Source: Chitinophaga flava (lineage in GTDB: Bacteria > Bacteroidota > Bacteroidia > Chitinophagales > Chitinophagaceae). From it: a stretch of DNA of 64,000 bases. Positions 11,701 through 26,700 of the stretch are shown here, one piece after another (positions within the stretch are counted from its first letter, which is position 1; every line of letters begins with the position of its first letter). The stretch lies in the NCBI RefSeq assembly GCF_003308995.1, contig NZ_QFFJ01000001.1, positions 1 to 64,000 of the forward strand. Direction: 5' to 3'. The notes beneath the pieces were generated by a model, which searched no databases, had not been told where the DNA came from, and was given only the letters and a program-made list of their open reading frames with translations. The position numbers were made by a program, and so were the translations under genes.

Positions 11701-14700
11701 TCCAGTACATTATCTGCCTGTCCCAGATAGTTAAACAACACATCCCAGCTGCCTCCCGCCAGTTGCTCGTTTACGGCGGTATCCGGATGCAGGTAACGCA
11801 GTAAGCCATAGCCGATACCTTTCTGCGGAACGGCGCGCAGCTGTTCCTTTACCCCGCTGATCCAATCTGCTACGGTACTGTCCCGTTCCACGGTCAGTAG
11901 TACCGGATACACACTGGTAAACCAGCCTACCGTATTACTTAGATCAATGTCATGAGAAAGATATTCCCGGCCATGCCCCTCCAGGCCAATCACCCACTGT
12001 TCCCGGTCAAAGTGTTGCTGCAGCGTTACAGTCAATGCACTCAGCAACAAATCATTTATTTCTGTATGATAGGTATTATTAGCAACCGTGAGCAGGGAAC
12101 GGGTTACTTCCTGATCCAGTGTAGTCGTCCACGTAGTCCGCTCTCCTGCCTTGCCGGTGTGATGTGCCTGCTCTACCGGTATAGGTGCACAGGCAGCTGT
12201 CACCTGCTGCCAGAAAGGAAGCTGACGGGTCACCGCCACATCCTGCGCATAATCATATAAGGCATCTGCCCATTGCCGGAAAGAGGTGGTTTTCCGGCCC
12301 ATACCTGCTTTTCCTTCTGTGATGAAAATACGGAGATGCTCCAGCAAAATACGCCAGGAAACACCGTCTACTGCCAGGTGATGGATGACCAGGAACAAAC
12401 GGTTATGCGCTTCCGTATCCGGTGTTTGCAACAAAACAGCTTTCAGCAACGGGCCTTCCTGCAGTTGTAATGATTGCTGTGCAGCCTGGCAGATGGTGTT
12501 GATCTCCGCCGCCAGTGCCGCAGGCGTATCACCCCCAAGCTGCACTATCTCAAAGGCAGCCCGGGTGTTATCATATTGTTGTATCCAGTTGCCCTCCTGT
12601 TCCACAAAGGAGAAACGCAGCGCATCATGCTGTTCCTGCAATGCCTGCCACGCAGCCTCCAGCTGCGATCCCTGAATCTTTTTATCAATGGCCAGCAACT
12701 GGGATTGATTGTAATGCGATCTCTGATCGTAAGGCGTCTCCAGGAACCATCGCTGTATGGGTAACAATCGCGCGGCGCCGGTAAGCAATCCTTGTTCTGC
12801 CTGCGCACCCTGTGCTGCCTGTGCTATCCTGCCAGCCAGCGACCGGATGGTAGGATATTCAAAAATATCCTGTGGATGCAGGCGTAGTCCCAACTTGTTG
12901 GCCCGGCTCACCACCTGTATGCTGATAATGGAATCTCCTCCCAGGTCAAAGAAATTATCGTTTACACCGATCTGCCCCACATGCAACAACTGCTCCCAGA
13001 TACCTGCCAGCTGCTGTTCCACTTCATTCACGGGCGCTACATAGGCATGCGTTGTCAAAGTGGTTACATCCGGATCAGGCAGATTTTTACGATCTACCTT
13101 TCCATTGATCGTCAGCGGCAGCGCAGGCAGCGATACCATCAGCGCCGGTATCATGTATTCAGGCAAACGGTCTTTCAGCCACGTCAGGATAGCTTCCCGG
13201 TCATATTCGCCCCTGGGCACCACATAGGCAATCAACCGCTTATGACCAGCAGCATCTTCCCGCGCAATTACAGCCGCCTGTTGTACGAGTGTACATTCAT
13301 TCAGCACTAGTGTTATTTCATCCGGTTCAATACGATAGCCACGTATTTTCACCTGGTCATCTGCACGGCCACCAAACTGCAGGTTGCCATCCGGTAGCCA
13401 GCAGGCAATGTCACCGGTTTTATACATACGACTACCTGCTTTTTTGCTGAACGGATCAGGGATGAATTTTTCTGCCGTCAGTTCAGGACGGTTGAGGTAT
13501 CCCTTCGCTACCCCCACACCACTCGCGTACAGGTGCCCTGGCACGCCTACAGGCAGCAGCTGAAGCTGATCGTCCAACACATATGCTTTCATATTGGCCA
13601 ACGGCTTACCTACCGGTATTGGCTGGTCCGCCGCATCAGCAGGTTGTACCTGATATATGGATACGCATACAGCACATTCTGTAGGCCCATAAGCATTGAA
13701 ATAACTGCCTTTACCGGCATAGTACAAGGCATCTGCCGGCACTGCCGCTTCACCCGCCGTAATGATCACCCGCATGAAACTGAAACGATCCCGGTCCAGT
13801 GTATGCAGGTACAACGGCGGCAAGGTAGCTACCGTTACGCCATGACCGGTCAGGTATTCCAGGAAGCTGCCGGTATCTGCGATCACCGCATCCGGTATCA
13901 GCACAAGGCCGGCGCCGCAATACAGCGCCATAAAAATCTCTGATACGGAAGCGTCAAATGAAAACGATGCAAACTGTAAAACCCGGTCATCCGCTGTAAT
14001 ACCAAACTGCCCTATCTGATCCAGCGACATATTCACATTGCTGGTATGGGCTATCATCACCCCTTTGGGTTTACCCGTAGAACCGGAGGTATAGATCACA
14101 TAGGCCGTATCCGACGGAGCGATGGTATAGTCCTGCTGATAATCCGCAGGCATCTCAAAACTATCGTATTGTATATCCAGGGAAATGATCGGCACCTTCC
14201 ACTCCAGCACATCAAAGATGCTGGCCGACTCAATCAGTAATGTACGCAATGCGGTGTCTTCTACGATATACCGCTTCCGGTCTTCCGGATAGTTGATATC
14301 TATAGGCACATAGGCCGCTCCCGCTTTCAGGATACCCAAAACAGCCACCACCTGCCATACAGACCTTTCCATCATCACTCCTGCCAGATCGCCTGCCTTT
14401 AATCCCACCTGGGTACGCAGGTACCAGGCCAGCCGGTCGCTGCGCTCCTGCAATTCCCGGTAGGTCAGTACCGTTTCCTGCAATACAACAGCTATATTAT
14501 CCGGCGTCTTTGCTACCTGGGCTTCAAAAATATCGACGATGGTTTTATCCGCAGGGTAATCTTTCTCTGTATCGTTAAAATCCTGCAATAACAGCTGTGC
14601 TTCTGCCGGCGTTACAATACCTACTTCTTTCAGGCAGATATCCGCCTGTTCCAGCAACAGATTGATAACACCCTCAAAATGATCTCTGATACGCTGCACC

Positions 14701-17700
14701 TGTACTGCCGGCAACAACGCTGTATTGTAGGCAAAATCAACCTGTAGTGCTGCGGTAAGATTCACAGAAAGACTCAACAGGTAATTACGGTGCTCCTCTA
14801 TGTGCATACCGCTCACCTTCAGTGCATGCTGCGTTTCATCATATTCGGCTTTCGGATAGTTGTCAAACACCACCACGGAGTCAAACAGCTCTCCCTGCTC
14901 CTGCAGCCAGCGTTGTATATCGGTAATTGTTGTGTATTGATACTGCCGCATATCCGTTTGTCCCTGCTGTATGCTCCGCAGCCAGGCGGCTACCGGCTCC
15001 TCCGGTGTAATCACCGTATGCAGCGGCACATTATTGATATACAGCCCCACCCGTTGTTCTGCTGCTTCCAGTTCTGCCGGGCGGCCGGATACCACTACGC
15101 CAAATATCACATCCTGCCGTCCGGTATACCGACCTAACAGTAACGCCCACACGCCCTGTATGAGCGTATTCACTGTAATCTGTTGTTTCCGGCAATATTG
15201 CCTGATCTGCTCTGTACGGTCTTCCGGTATCAGCAGGAAAGTATGGCCGGTGTCTCCTGCGCCTTTGTTGCGCAGCTGTTCCGGGACATGGGCGGCAAAT
15301 GGCAGTAATGTTTTTCCGCTGAAACCCTGCAGGTATTTTTTCCAGTGCAGTTCTGCTTCATACAGGTCTGTACGGGCCATGTAGCGCAGATAATCACTGT
15401 ATTTATCTTCCTGCAGCACCGGCAACGATTGACCTTTCAGACAGGCTGCATAAATGGACAGCAACTCTGCCATCAATACTGCATTGGACCAGCCATCCAG
15501 GATAATATGATAATACGTCCAAATCATTTTGTAGGCGCGGGCTCCCATCTTAATCAGGGTAATCCGCATCAGCGGCGGCACTTCCAGGTCGAAACCCTGC
15601 GCAAAGTCTGCTTGCAGGAAAGCCGCCAGTTTTTCCTCCTGCTCAACACCGGTCAACGCACTAAAATCAAGGCATGCCAATGGACAGCTTACCTGATCAT
15701 GCACACACTGTACCGGCAGGTTAAACTGATCCGTCAGGAAACTGCTGCGCAGCACACTGTGTTGTTTGAACAATACATCCCAGGAAGTTTTGAAAGCCGG
15801 AATATCAATACCCTCCGGCAGGTCAAACTGTATCTGTTCCCGATAGGATGCACTGTCTTCATACAAATAGTGAAAGAGCATGGCACGCTGCAAAGCGCTC
15901 AAACGATATATCTCCGTCACGGAGCGGTTGGCCGCCAGATAGGTTTGCAGCGCTGCATAACCTACTTCCGGCGCGAGGCCGAAATCGGTAGGCGTATAGG
16001 TTCTATGCGGCTGTTGCCGGCTATGTTCAATCAGCTGCAGCAGACATTGCGTATAGGTATGGGCCAGCGTCTCCACTGTTGCCGGCAGGTACTGCTGCGT
16101 TGAATAACTCCAGGTCACCTGTAGCTGTCCTTCTTTCACCACACAGCTGATACTCAGCATCACCGGCAAAGGATAGGAAACATCCACACTGGCCCCGCTA
16201 TCTTCAGGTGCCGGCTGCAACAGCGCCGTTTCATCCAGTACGTTGTCTGCCTGTCCGAGATAGTTGAATAGTATATCCCAGCGAACTGCTGCCATTGCAG
16301 CCCGGATGCCCGCATCCGGATGCAGATAGCGCAGCAGGCCGTATTCCAGGCCCTTTCCGGGCACCTGCCTCAACTGCTCTTTGATACTGCTGATCAGATT
16401 ACCTACTGTAGTATCCGCCGTCGTTTGCAGTACTACGGGATATAGACTGGTAAACCAACCCACCCCGTTACTGACATCCGTTGCGCTCAGATATTCCCGT
16501 CCATGCCCTTCTACACCTACTACCGTTTGTTCCATCCTGTTCACCTCACACATGGTACGTGCCAGGGCAGCCAGTAACAGGTCATTGATCTCCGTTGTAT
16601 AGGCCTGGTTCACCTCCTGCAGCAAACTACGGGTGGCTGTTTTATCCAGCTTTGTGGTAAAGGTTCTGCGGGTAGCCGCTGTACAAACAGCCCCCGGAGC
16701 ATGATCCGCCGATAATGGCAGATAGGCGGCGCCGACGGCCTTCCAGTAGGATTGACGCGCCACTACATCGCTGCGCTGGGCATATGCCTGTAGGGCATGT
16801 CCCCAATCACGGTACGTGCTGCCTTTTGTCCATACCGGTATAGGCAGCCCCTGTTGCAACGCTGTGAGGGCAGTTTGTAAATGCTCCAGCAGGATACGCC
16901 AGGAAACACCGTCTACCGCCAGGTGATGCACGGCAATGAATAAACGATGATGGGTACTGTACTCCGGTAACTGCAGGAGTACCACTTGTATCAATTCGCC
17001 TGCGGCAAGATCCATACGCTGCTGATACTGGTCTGTTACTTCGCGGATACGTGCAGGCAAATCTGCGGTTGTTTCCTGCCGCAGGTCAACTATATGCAGC
17101 TGACCGGCCGCCTCGCCATACTCCTGTATCCATGTGCCATTAGGCTGCCGCTTATAACGGAACCGCAAGGCATCATGATGTGTTACCAACGCCGCTACTG
17201 CTGCGGCAAGATGCGCAGCGTCAATATTTTTATCCACTTTTAACAGGTGGGACTGATTAAAATGTGCGGGAGTATTATAGGGTGTTTCCAGGAACCATTG
17301 CTGAATAGGCAATAGCGGCGCCACTCCAGTCAAGCGCTCCTGACTGGCTGCAGGCGCATTGTCCAACAGACGATGCGCCAAGCCTGCAATGGTCTGATGC
17401 TCAAAAATATCCTGTGGACGGAGTGTGAGCTGTGCCCTTGCTACACGACTCACTACCTGGATACTAATAATGGAATCTCCTCCGAGTTCAAAAAAGTTAT
17501 CGTATATCCCTACCCGTGGTACATGCAGTAAGTCCTGCCAGATGTCCGCCAGCAAAGCTTCTGTAGCATTGCGCGGCGCTACGTATTCCCGGGTAGTCAG
17601 GTGTACCGTCTCCGGTTCCGGTAAGGCAGCATGATCTACCTTACCATTGGGTGTAAGCGGCAAAGTTGGAATGGGTATGAACAGGGAAGGCACCATATAC

Positions 17701-20700
17701 TCCGGCAACCGGGCATACAGGAAGGCCGTAAGTGCCTCGCGGTCCCAGTCAGTTGCCGTAGGTACGATATATGCTACCAGGCGTTTGTTGTCGGCGGTAT
17801 CCTCCTTCAACAGGACGGTACCGCCCGCAATGCCGGGATAGCTGTTCAACACGGCAATGATTTCTCCCAATTCAATACGGTATCCTCTTAGTTTAATCTG
17901 TTCATCTACCCGGCCCAGATAGGCAATGTTGCCATCAGGCAGCCAGCGGGCCAGGTCCCCCGTTTTATACAGGCGGGTTTTTCCTATGGTATTAAAACGA
18001 TCAGCTACAAAGCGTTCTGCCGTCAGTTCCGGCCGGTTCAGATAGCCCAGGGCCACCTGTATGCCGCCGATGTATAATTCCCCGGTCACACCTGCCGGCT
18101 GCAACCGGCCCAGCGGGTCCAATATGTACAACGCTGTATTAGCCACCGGTTTTCCAATCAGCACCGGATCTGTTTCCGCCAGGGTAAGCGGTACCTCCCA
18201 ACAGGTGACATCCACCGCAGCCTCCGTAGGGCCGTAAAGGTTATACAAGGGTACCTGTGGCAACTTCTCCCGGAACAGCTGAATATGATTCTGTTTCAGG
18301 GCTTCCCCGCTGCATAATACCCGTTTCAGTGATGCACAGTCACCGGTTTGTATATCCGGCAGGAAAGCGCCCAGCATGGAGGGCACAAAATGGATAGTGG
18401 TTACCTGATACTGGTCGATGGCCGCTTTCAGATAGGCGCTATCCTTATGCCCTCCGGGACGTGCAAATACGATGCTGGCGCCGGCTATCAGCGGCCAGAA
18501 AAGCTCCCATACAGACACGTCAAAGCTGAAAGTGGTCTTCTGCAGAATCACATCTGCTCCCGTAAGCTGAAAATATTCCTGCGCCCACAACAACCGGTTC
18601 ACGACCCCTGCATGTGCATTGATCACCCCCTTGGGCCGGCCAGTGGATCCGGATGTATAGATCACATAGGCAGGATCTGCTTCCGTCAAATGCCGGGCCG
18701 GCCGCGATACAACAATCCCAGCTAAAGCCTCATCAGCCTCCTGTACCGTCACACCTTTTACCCCTTCCGGTAAACTTACCTTTTGCCGGCTATCATGGTC
18801 CATCACTACGATACCAACAGCGGTATCTTCCAAAAGGTAGTTGATACGAGCTACAGGATAATCCGGATCAACCGGTACATAAGCCGCTCCTGCCTTCTGA
18901 ATCCCCAGCAGGGCAATCATCATGTCCTGCGACCTTTCCATGCATACAGCCACCAGGTCGCCCGTGCCAATGCCCTGCTGCTGCAGGTAATAGCCCAAAC
19001 GGTCTGCCGCTTCATCCAGTCTCCGATAGGTCAGCGACTGTTCCTCAAACACAATGGCTGTCTTGTCTGGCGTAACAGCTACCTGTTCTTCAAAAAGGTC
19101 AATGATGGTTTTTTGCCGCGGATAAGGACGTACGGTATGATTAAAGGCGTCTGTCAGCAACTGCTTCTCTGCCGCCGACACCATATCAATATCTTTCAGT
19201 AGCTGATGCCCGGCCGTAGCCATCTGTGTCAGCGCCTGTTCAAAATGACTGCTGATCATTTCAACATAATGGGAAGTCAACAGATCACTGTTGTAGCTAA
19301 AGTCAAAATGCAAATGATCTCCCCTTTCTACAGCCATAATGGTGAGCAGGTAGTTCGTTTGTTCTGCCACCACAATATTCTCAATCTTCAACACCCCTGC
19401 CGTTTCTGCTGTTAACAGGTCCGGATAATTTTCAAATACCAGGATACTGTCGAACAGCTCTCCCCTGGCGCCTGTCAGCCGTTTTATTTCATGCAGGCCG
19501 GTGTACTGGTATACCCTTGCCTGTTGATGTTGCTGTTGTAAATGCTGCAGCCACATGGCTGTTTCCTCTTCTTCCTCTACGGTGCAGCGCAAGGGCAGGT
19601 TGTTGATATACAGCCCTACCCTGCGCTCAGCCTCCGGCAGGTCTGCCGGACGCCCGGATACCACCACTCCGAAATTAATATCCCGGTTACCGGTATAGCG
19701 ACTCAGCAACAACGCCCAAACACCCTGTACCAGCGTATTTACCGTGATCTGGTGCTGCTGGCAATACTGCCTTACTACCCGTATCACTTCCGGTGCTATC
19801 TGTAAATACTGATGTGCAATAGGGGCGTCAGTCTTGTTACGGGCCTGCTCAGGAACAGGACGGGTAAAAGGTAGAAACGTATTCCCGGTAAAACCATGCA
19901 TATAGGACTTCCAGAACTCCGCAGCAGCCTGTTTATCCGTACCATCCACATAACGCAGGTAATCCGCATAGTGGTCTACCGGTGAAAAGTCCGGCTGACG
20001 GCCCTGTACAAAGGCATGATAGACCTGCAGAAACTCTGCTACCAACACCGCATTGGACCATCCGTCTGCAATCATGTGATGGTGTGTCCATACCATCCGA
20101 TAAGCACTTGTATCCTGCTTCACCAGTGTAATGCGCATCAGTGGCGCTGCATGAATATGAAACGGACGCTGAAGATCGGCTTCCAGGAAAGCTATGAAAG
20201 CCGCTTCCCTTTCCGTCGCCGCCAGCTGACTATGGTCAATGATCTCCAGTGGCAGCGCTGTTTTTTCATGTACGCATTGTACCGGTATGCGAAATGCCGT
20301 GGTCACAATACTGCTGCGCAGAATGGTGTGTTGTTGCAGCAGATAGCGCCATGCCGCTGTAAAGGCCTCCACCTGCAGACCTTCCGGGAAATCCAGCCGC
20401 AACTGCTCCTTATAGGCCTTTCCATTATCCTGATACAGGTGATGAAACAACATCCCCTGCTGCAGGGTACTCAATGGATAAATAGCGGTAATACCCGCCT
20501 CCTGATGCGCCTGCAGATAACCATGCAGTTCCTGATAACTCAGGTCCGGCGCCAGCCCAAAATCAGCAGGCGTGAAGGAAGTAACGGTACACTCCCTGCA
20601 ATGGGTGATAAGTTTCGTAAGATGTTGTATAAAGGAATCTGCCAGTGCAGTAATTGTATCCGCGTGATATTGTGTGGCTGCATAGCCCCAGTCCACAACC

Positions 20701-23700
20701 AGTTTTCCATCCCTGATAATACTGTTCACATCCAGCTTCCGGGTAAAGGGATAAGAAGCCCCGATGTTCGCTCCGGAGTTGTCTGTAGCAGCGCCGATAA
20801 CGGCATCCGCCGGCACTACATTGTCCTGCTGCCCCAGGTAGTTAAAAACAAGGTCCCAGTGTACCCCGGCCAACTGTTCCCGGATGTCCGCGGCCGGATG
20901 CAGATACTTCAACAATCCATAGCCAATACCTTTCTGCGGAATACGCCGCAGTTGCTCTTTTACACTGCAGATCAGATCCAGCGGACCAGGATGCTCCGGC
21001 AACTCCAGTAACACCGGGTATATGCTGGTAAACCAGCCTACCGTTCCCGTGATATCGGCAATACCGGGAATAGCTTCCCGCCCATGCCCTTCCAGTCCGA
21101 TCACCACACGCGGCATTCCCATCTTTTCCTGCAGGGTACAAGCCAGAGCGCTCAGTAACAAATCATTGATATCCGTACCATAGGCATGATGACTATCATG
21201 TAACAACGATGCCGTTAGGGCACGGTCCAGCTCCACCCGGCAATGGCGCCTCTCAGCGGCAGTAGAGACGAGGTGGTCGCTGCCGGATATCCCTGCCGGC
21301 AATGCCGTATATGCCCGGATAACAGATTGCCAGTAGGGCAATTGCTCCGTCATGTGCGGATGTGCCGCATAACGGGTTAACGCTGCGGTCCATTCCCGGT
21401 AGGAATTACTTTTGCTCACGGGTAACAGGGCCTTGCCAGCCAGCAGCTGTTGCAGGGAGCTATTGAGCTGTTCCAGCAATAATCGCCAGGATACGCCATC
21501 AACTGCCAGGTGATGAATCACGATAAACAACCTGTGATGTGATTCCGACGCTGGCATCCGTAACAATACAGCTTTTACCAGTATGCCCCGGCTAATATCC
21601 AGGCTTTCCTGGTAACGCTGACAAACAGCGGCTATGTTTTCCGCCAGCTGTCCGGGTGCCACCTCCTCGAGATCTTCCTCCTCAAAAGTTTCGGTATGAT
21701 CGCCATACACCTGTTGCCAGCCATTGTTGTCAGAATGATAGGTGAACCGAAGTGCGTCATGCTGTTTCATCAGCATCCCCATCACTTCCGCAATACGGGA
21801 AGCGGGTATTTTTTTCGAAATAGTCAGCAGCTGGGACTGATTATAATGCGACCTGCCGTCATAGTCCAGGTCCAGAAATGCCTGCTGTATAGGCGACAAA
21901 GCAGCACTTCCCTTCAATATTCCCTGCTCGCCCATTATCAATACCTGCTGCTCCCGGAGCTTCCGGGACAAGGCTGCTATCGTCTGACATTCAAAAATAT
22001 GCTGAGGCTGCAGGTGAAGTCCCCGCCGGTTGGCCCTGCTCACCGCCTGTATACTGATGATGGAGTCGCCTCCCAGTTCAAAGAAATTATCGTATATCCC
22101 TACCCGTGGTACCTGCAGCAGTTCCTGCCAGATATCTGCAAGGATACGTGCTGTTTCATCCGTGGGGGCCACATACCCCTGTGCGGCACGCGCCGCAAAA
22201 TCAGGCGCCGGCAATGCCTGCTGGTATACCTTTCCATTGGAAGTCAGTGGCAGTGCAGGCAGCTCCATGATAGCTGCTGGTACCATATAGGCCGGCAACT
22301 GTGCTTTCAGGTAACTGAACAACTGTTCCTGATCATAATCAACGCCCGGCACTACATAGGCAATCAGCCTTTTGTGACCGGCGCCGTCTTCCTTCGCCAC
22401 TACAATACCTTGCTGCACCAGCCCGGAATTATTCATGATCGTGGTAACTTCTGCCGGCTCCACCCGGTAACCACGGATTTTCACCTGGTCATCTACCCGG
22501 CCTATAAAACGGATATTACCATCCGCCAGCCTTATCACCCGATCACCAGTACGATATAGTCTACCCTTACCAGAAGGGTCAAAATGATTGGCAATAAATT
22601 TTTCGGCAGTCAACCCGGGCCTGTTCAGATACCCTTTGCCCACCCCATCGCCGCCTATCAGCAACTCACCACTGACACCTGCCGGGCATAGGCCCATATC
22701 ACGATCCACAATATAGATAACCGTATGGGAGAAAGGCTTACCGATAGGCACCAGCGCATAGTTTTCCTGTGGGTCTGTACGGAACAGTAATTTCCCGATT
22801 GTAGTTTCCGTAGGGCCGTAGTGGTTAATTACCTCCAGTTCAGGCCGGGCGGCACGCAGCACTTCCAGCTCCCGCCCCGTCAATACTTCGCCCCCAAAAA
22901 CAATCATCCGGCCGGGCAACAACAGCTGTCCATCCGTTTCAAGTGATCGCCAAAGGGAAGGTACAATCTTGATACAATCCACCTCGTTCTCCCGGAAATA
23001 AGTATGCAGGTAAACGGCCGCCGACAATTGGTTACGTGTAAACAAATGAAGGGCGCCACCTCCCAGCAAGGCGCTGAACAATACCGTATTGCCCAGGTCT
23101 GTGGCAATCGTTGACATCAAGCCAAAAGAACGGCAGGCCTGAATAGGGGTATGTGTAAACAGACCATATACATAATCCACGACGTTGCCGCTCGTAATCA
23201 GTACCCCCTTTGATTGGCCCGTAGACCCGGAAGTATAGATCACATACAACAGATCATCTGCAGTATGCTGTACGGCCGGACGCTGATAGCTGCTCCAGTC
23301 ATCTGTGGTGTCCACATATATCAGGCGCAGGCCATCTTCCTCCTTCAAGGCAGCACAGGAGGTATTAGTCAATGCCACATTTGCCTTTGTATCTTGCAAC
23401 AGGTAGGTGATGCGCTCCCGGGGATAGTCCGGATCAACCGGCACATAGGCGGCACCAGCCTTGAGTATACCCAGTATAGCCGTTACCGTATGTTCCAATG
23501 CACCATCCAGGCACAATAATACCAGATCGCCCTTCACCACGCCCGCCGCAGCCAAACAGCCTGCCAGCTGATCAGCGCGTTGCTGTACCTCCCGGAAAGT
23601 AAGGCTCCTGCCTTCAAACACGGCGGCAGGCATATTCGGTGTACGCTGCGCCTGCGCATCAAAGAGGGCGGTAAAATGCTGCTCCCGGGGATAGTTTACC

Positions 23701-26700
23701 TTAGCAGGTATACTTCCCTTGCGCCACCATTGTTCCTCTTCAGCCGTCAACAGCGACAAACCGCTGACCCGCTGGTCCGGTGCTGCCACTACTGCTGCAA
23801 GCAGCGTATGGAAATGGGTGGCCAATGACAGGATAGTTGATGGCAGGAAAAGATCACTGCCATACTGAATACGTACCTCCAGCCGGCCTTCCTGTTCCGT
23901 TACGTTTACACTGAGATCAAACCGGGCTACCCCATGTTCATAGGGTACTACTGAAAACTGCACATCCCCGATCCGGGTAGCCGTAATCCGTTCGTTGTTC
24001 TGCCAGGCAAAAAGTACCTGGAATAGAGGTGTTTGATCCAGCCTTCTTTCCACCGCTACCCGGTCCACTATTTTTTCAAAGGGCACATCCTGATGCGCAT
24101 AGGCATCCAGGGCCGTTTGTTTAACCTGCTGTAACAATTCGCTGAAAACAGGGTCTCCGCTGAGATCTGTTCTTAACACCAGCGTATTGACAAAAAAGCC
24201 AATCAGATGCGCTATCTCCTTTTGCCCCCTGTTGGCTACGGGAGTGCCAATACTAATATCCTGCTGACCGGTGTATTTATACAACAATACCTTGAATACA
24301 CCCAGCAGCAACATGAACAGGGTAACGCCTTCCTGGCGGGAAAGCTCCTCCAGTTGCCGGGTAAGCGCCGTATCTATTGTAAAAGTATGCTCACTGCCAC
24401 GGGTACTACGGATGGCCGGCCGGGGAAAGTCCACCGGCATTTCCAGCGGCGTCAGGCCCTCCAGCTGTGTTTCCCAGTATTGTAGTTTTGCGGCAAGCGC
24501 CTCGCCTGACATATCGGTGCGCTGCCACAGTGCATAATCCGCATATTGTATTTTCAGTTCAGGTAATACCGGCAGCCTTCCTTCACTGGCCGCCTCATAA
24601 TACGCCATCAGCTCACGCACCAGTATCGGCATAGACCAACCATCTGCAATAAGGTGATGCATCACCAGTACCAGCAGATAATCAGCTGGTCCCTGCTGCA
24701 GCAGGCCGGCACGTAATAACGCACCAGAAGCCAGGTCAAACGCAGGTCGTACAAGGCTGTCAATAAAATCAGCCTCCGTCACATTCCCTCCTGCCATTAC
24801 CCGCAAGTGAAATGGCGCCGGTGGCAGGATAAACTGATAGGCATTTTCTGCCTCTTCCCGGATACCGGAACGCAGGACCTCATGCCGACTGATAAGCGCC
24901 GTAAACGCCTGCTCCAGCCTCGCTGTTTCCAGTGGCCCTGCTAACTTTACCACCACCGGTAAATGATAATGTAAACTACCTTCAATACGATCTATCAGCC
25001 AAAGACGTTCCTGTGAAAACGACAGGGGCAGCAAGGCTGGCCGCTCTTGTAGCATCATACCGGTTGCTACCCTTTTATCTTTCCGTTCGCTGATATATTT
25101 TCCCAGATCAGTAATAGTCGTCGCCGCAAATAATTCCTTCACCGGTACATCCGCGCCCAGATCACTTCTCAGGGCAGCAGCCACCCGGTTCAGCAACAGG
25201 GAATTGCCGCCCAGTTCAAAGAAATCATCCGTGATACCAATTTCATCTATACCCAGCACTTCCTGCCATATATTCACCAGCGCCTGTTCCAGGCTGTTGC
25301 GGGGCGCTACATACAAGCGCCTGATCACATCCTCCCTGCCGATGTCCGGCAATGCTTTTCTATCTGTTTTTCCATTTGGTGTTACTGGCAGGACTGGCAG
25401 GGGCACAAAAAAGGCAGGCAACATATACGCCGGCAATACCTTTGCCAGCGCATCCCGCAACGTGGCCCTGCTGATAGGCTTATCCGTTACATAGTAAGCC
25501 GCCAGATTTTTCTCCTGGTTGACTTCTTTCAGGGTCACCGCCACCTGTAAAATGCCGATGGGCAATGCCAGCATCGCCTGCTCTATCTCTCCCAGCTCTA
25601 TGCGATAACCGCGCAACTTCACCTGTTCATCCTTTCTCCCTATGAAAGCAATATTGCCATCCGGCAGCCATTTGGCGATATCGCCCGTATCGTACATCGT
25701 TGCGCCCGGCATAAATACATCCGGTACAAATTTTTGCGCTGTCAACGCAGGATTGTTCAGATAGCCCCTGGCAACCCCTATTCCGCTCACAAATAACTTC
25801 CCTTCCACACCTACCGGCACAGGCTGCAGATAATCATCCAGGATATATACCGCCAGGTTTGCAATAGGCCGACCTACAGGAATAGCAGTATAATGGGCAT
25901 CCGCCGGCGTTACAGCATAGGTGGAAACACATACGGCACACTCCGTAGGCCCGTAGGCGTTATAATAACAAAGGGCCGCTGACAGGGCAACTGCCCGGGC
26001 GGCATGTGCAGCTTCCCCGGCAGAAATAATACACCGGATACCAGCCAGATCACTGTCCTCCAACAGATCCAGGTAACTGGGCGGAAAGGTTACTACCGTC
26101 GCCTGATGATGCCGGAGAAAAGCAGCAAACGCTTTTCTGTCTTTCAACACAGGCTCCTCCGGGATCAACAACGTAGCCCCGCTGTACAACGCCATCATGA
26201 TTTCGGACACAGACGCATCGAACGACACCGAGGCAAACCAAACCACCTTATCCTGACTGGTAATATTAAAAGTACGGATTTGATCTACCGACATATTCAC
26301 ACTGCTGCGATGTTCAATCATCACGCCCTTAGGCTGACCAGTAGAACCAGAGGTATAAATTACATAAGCCAGCTGCGTGGGTAACACCGGCACACCCGGA
26401 TTCGAATCATTTGCTGAAACAGGCAACTGATGCAGATCTACAATACTAACGTTGTCGCCTATACTGAGTTCGGCAGACTCACAGATCAGCAGTTGCAGGT
26501 TACTGTTATGAATGATATATTGTATTCTTTCGGCAGGATACAGCGGATCAATCGGCAGCCAGGCAGCGCCTGTTTTCAGGATGGCCAGTATGGTCACCAA
26601 TGCACGATCCGATTTAGGCAACAATACCCCAATCACTTCATCCGGCTGAATGGTATAATGTGCCCGAAGATAATTGGCCAGCTGATTGGCGGCAGCATTC

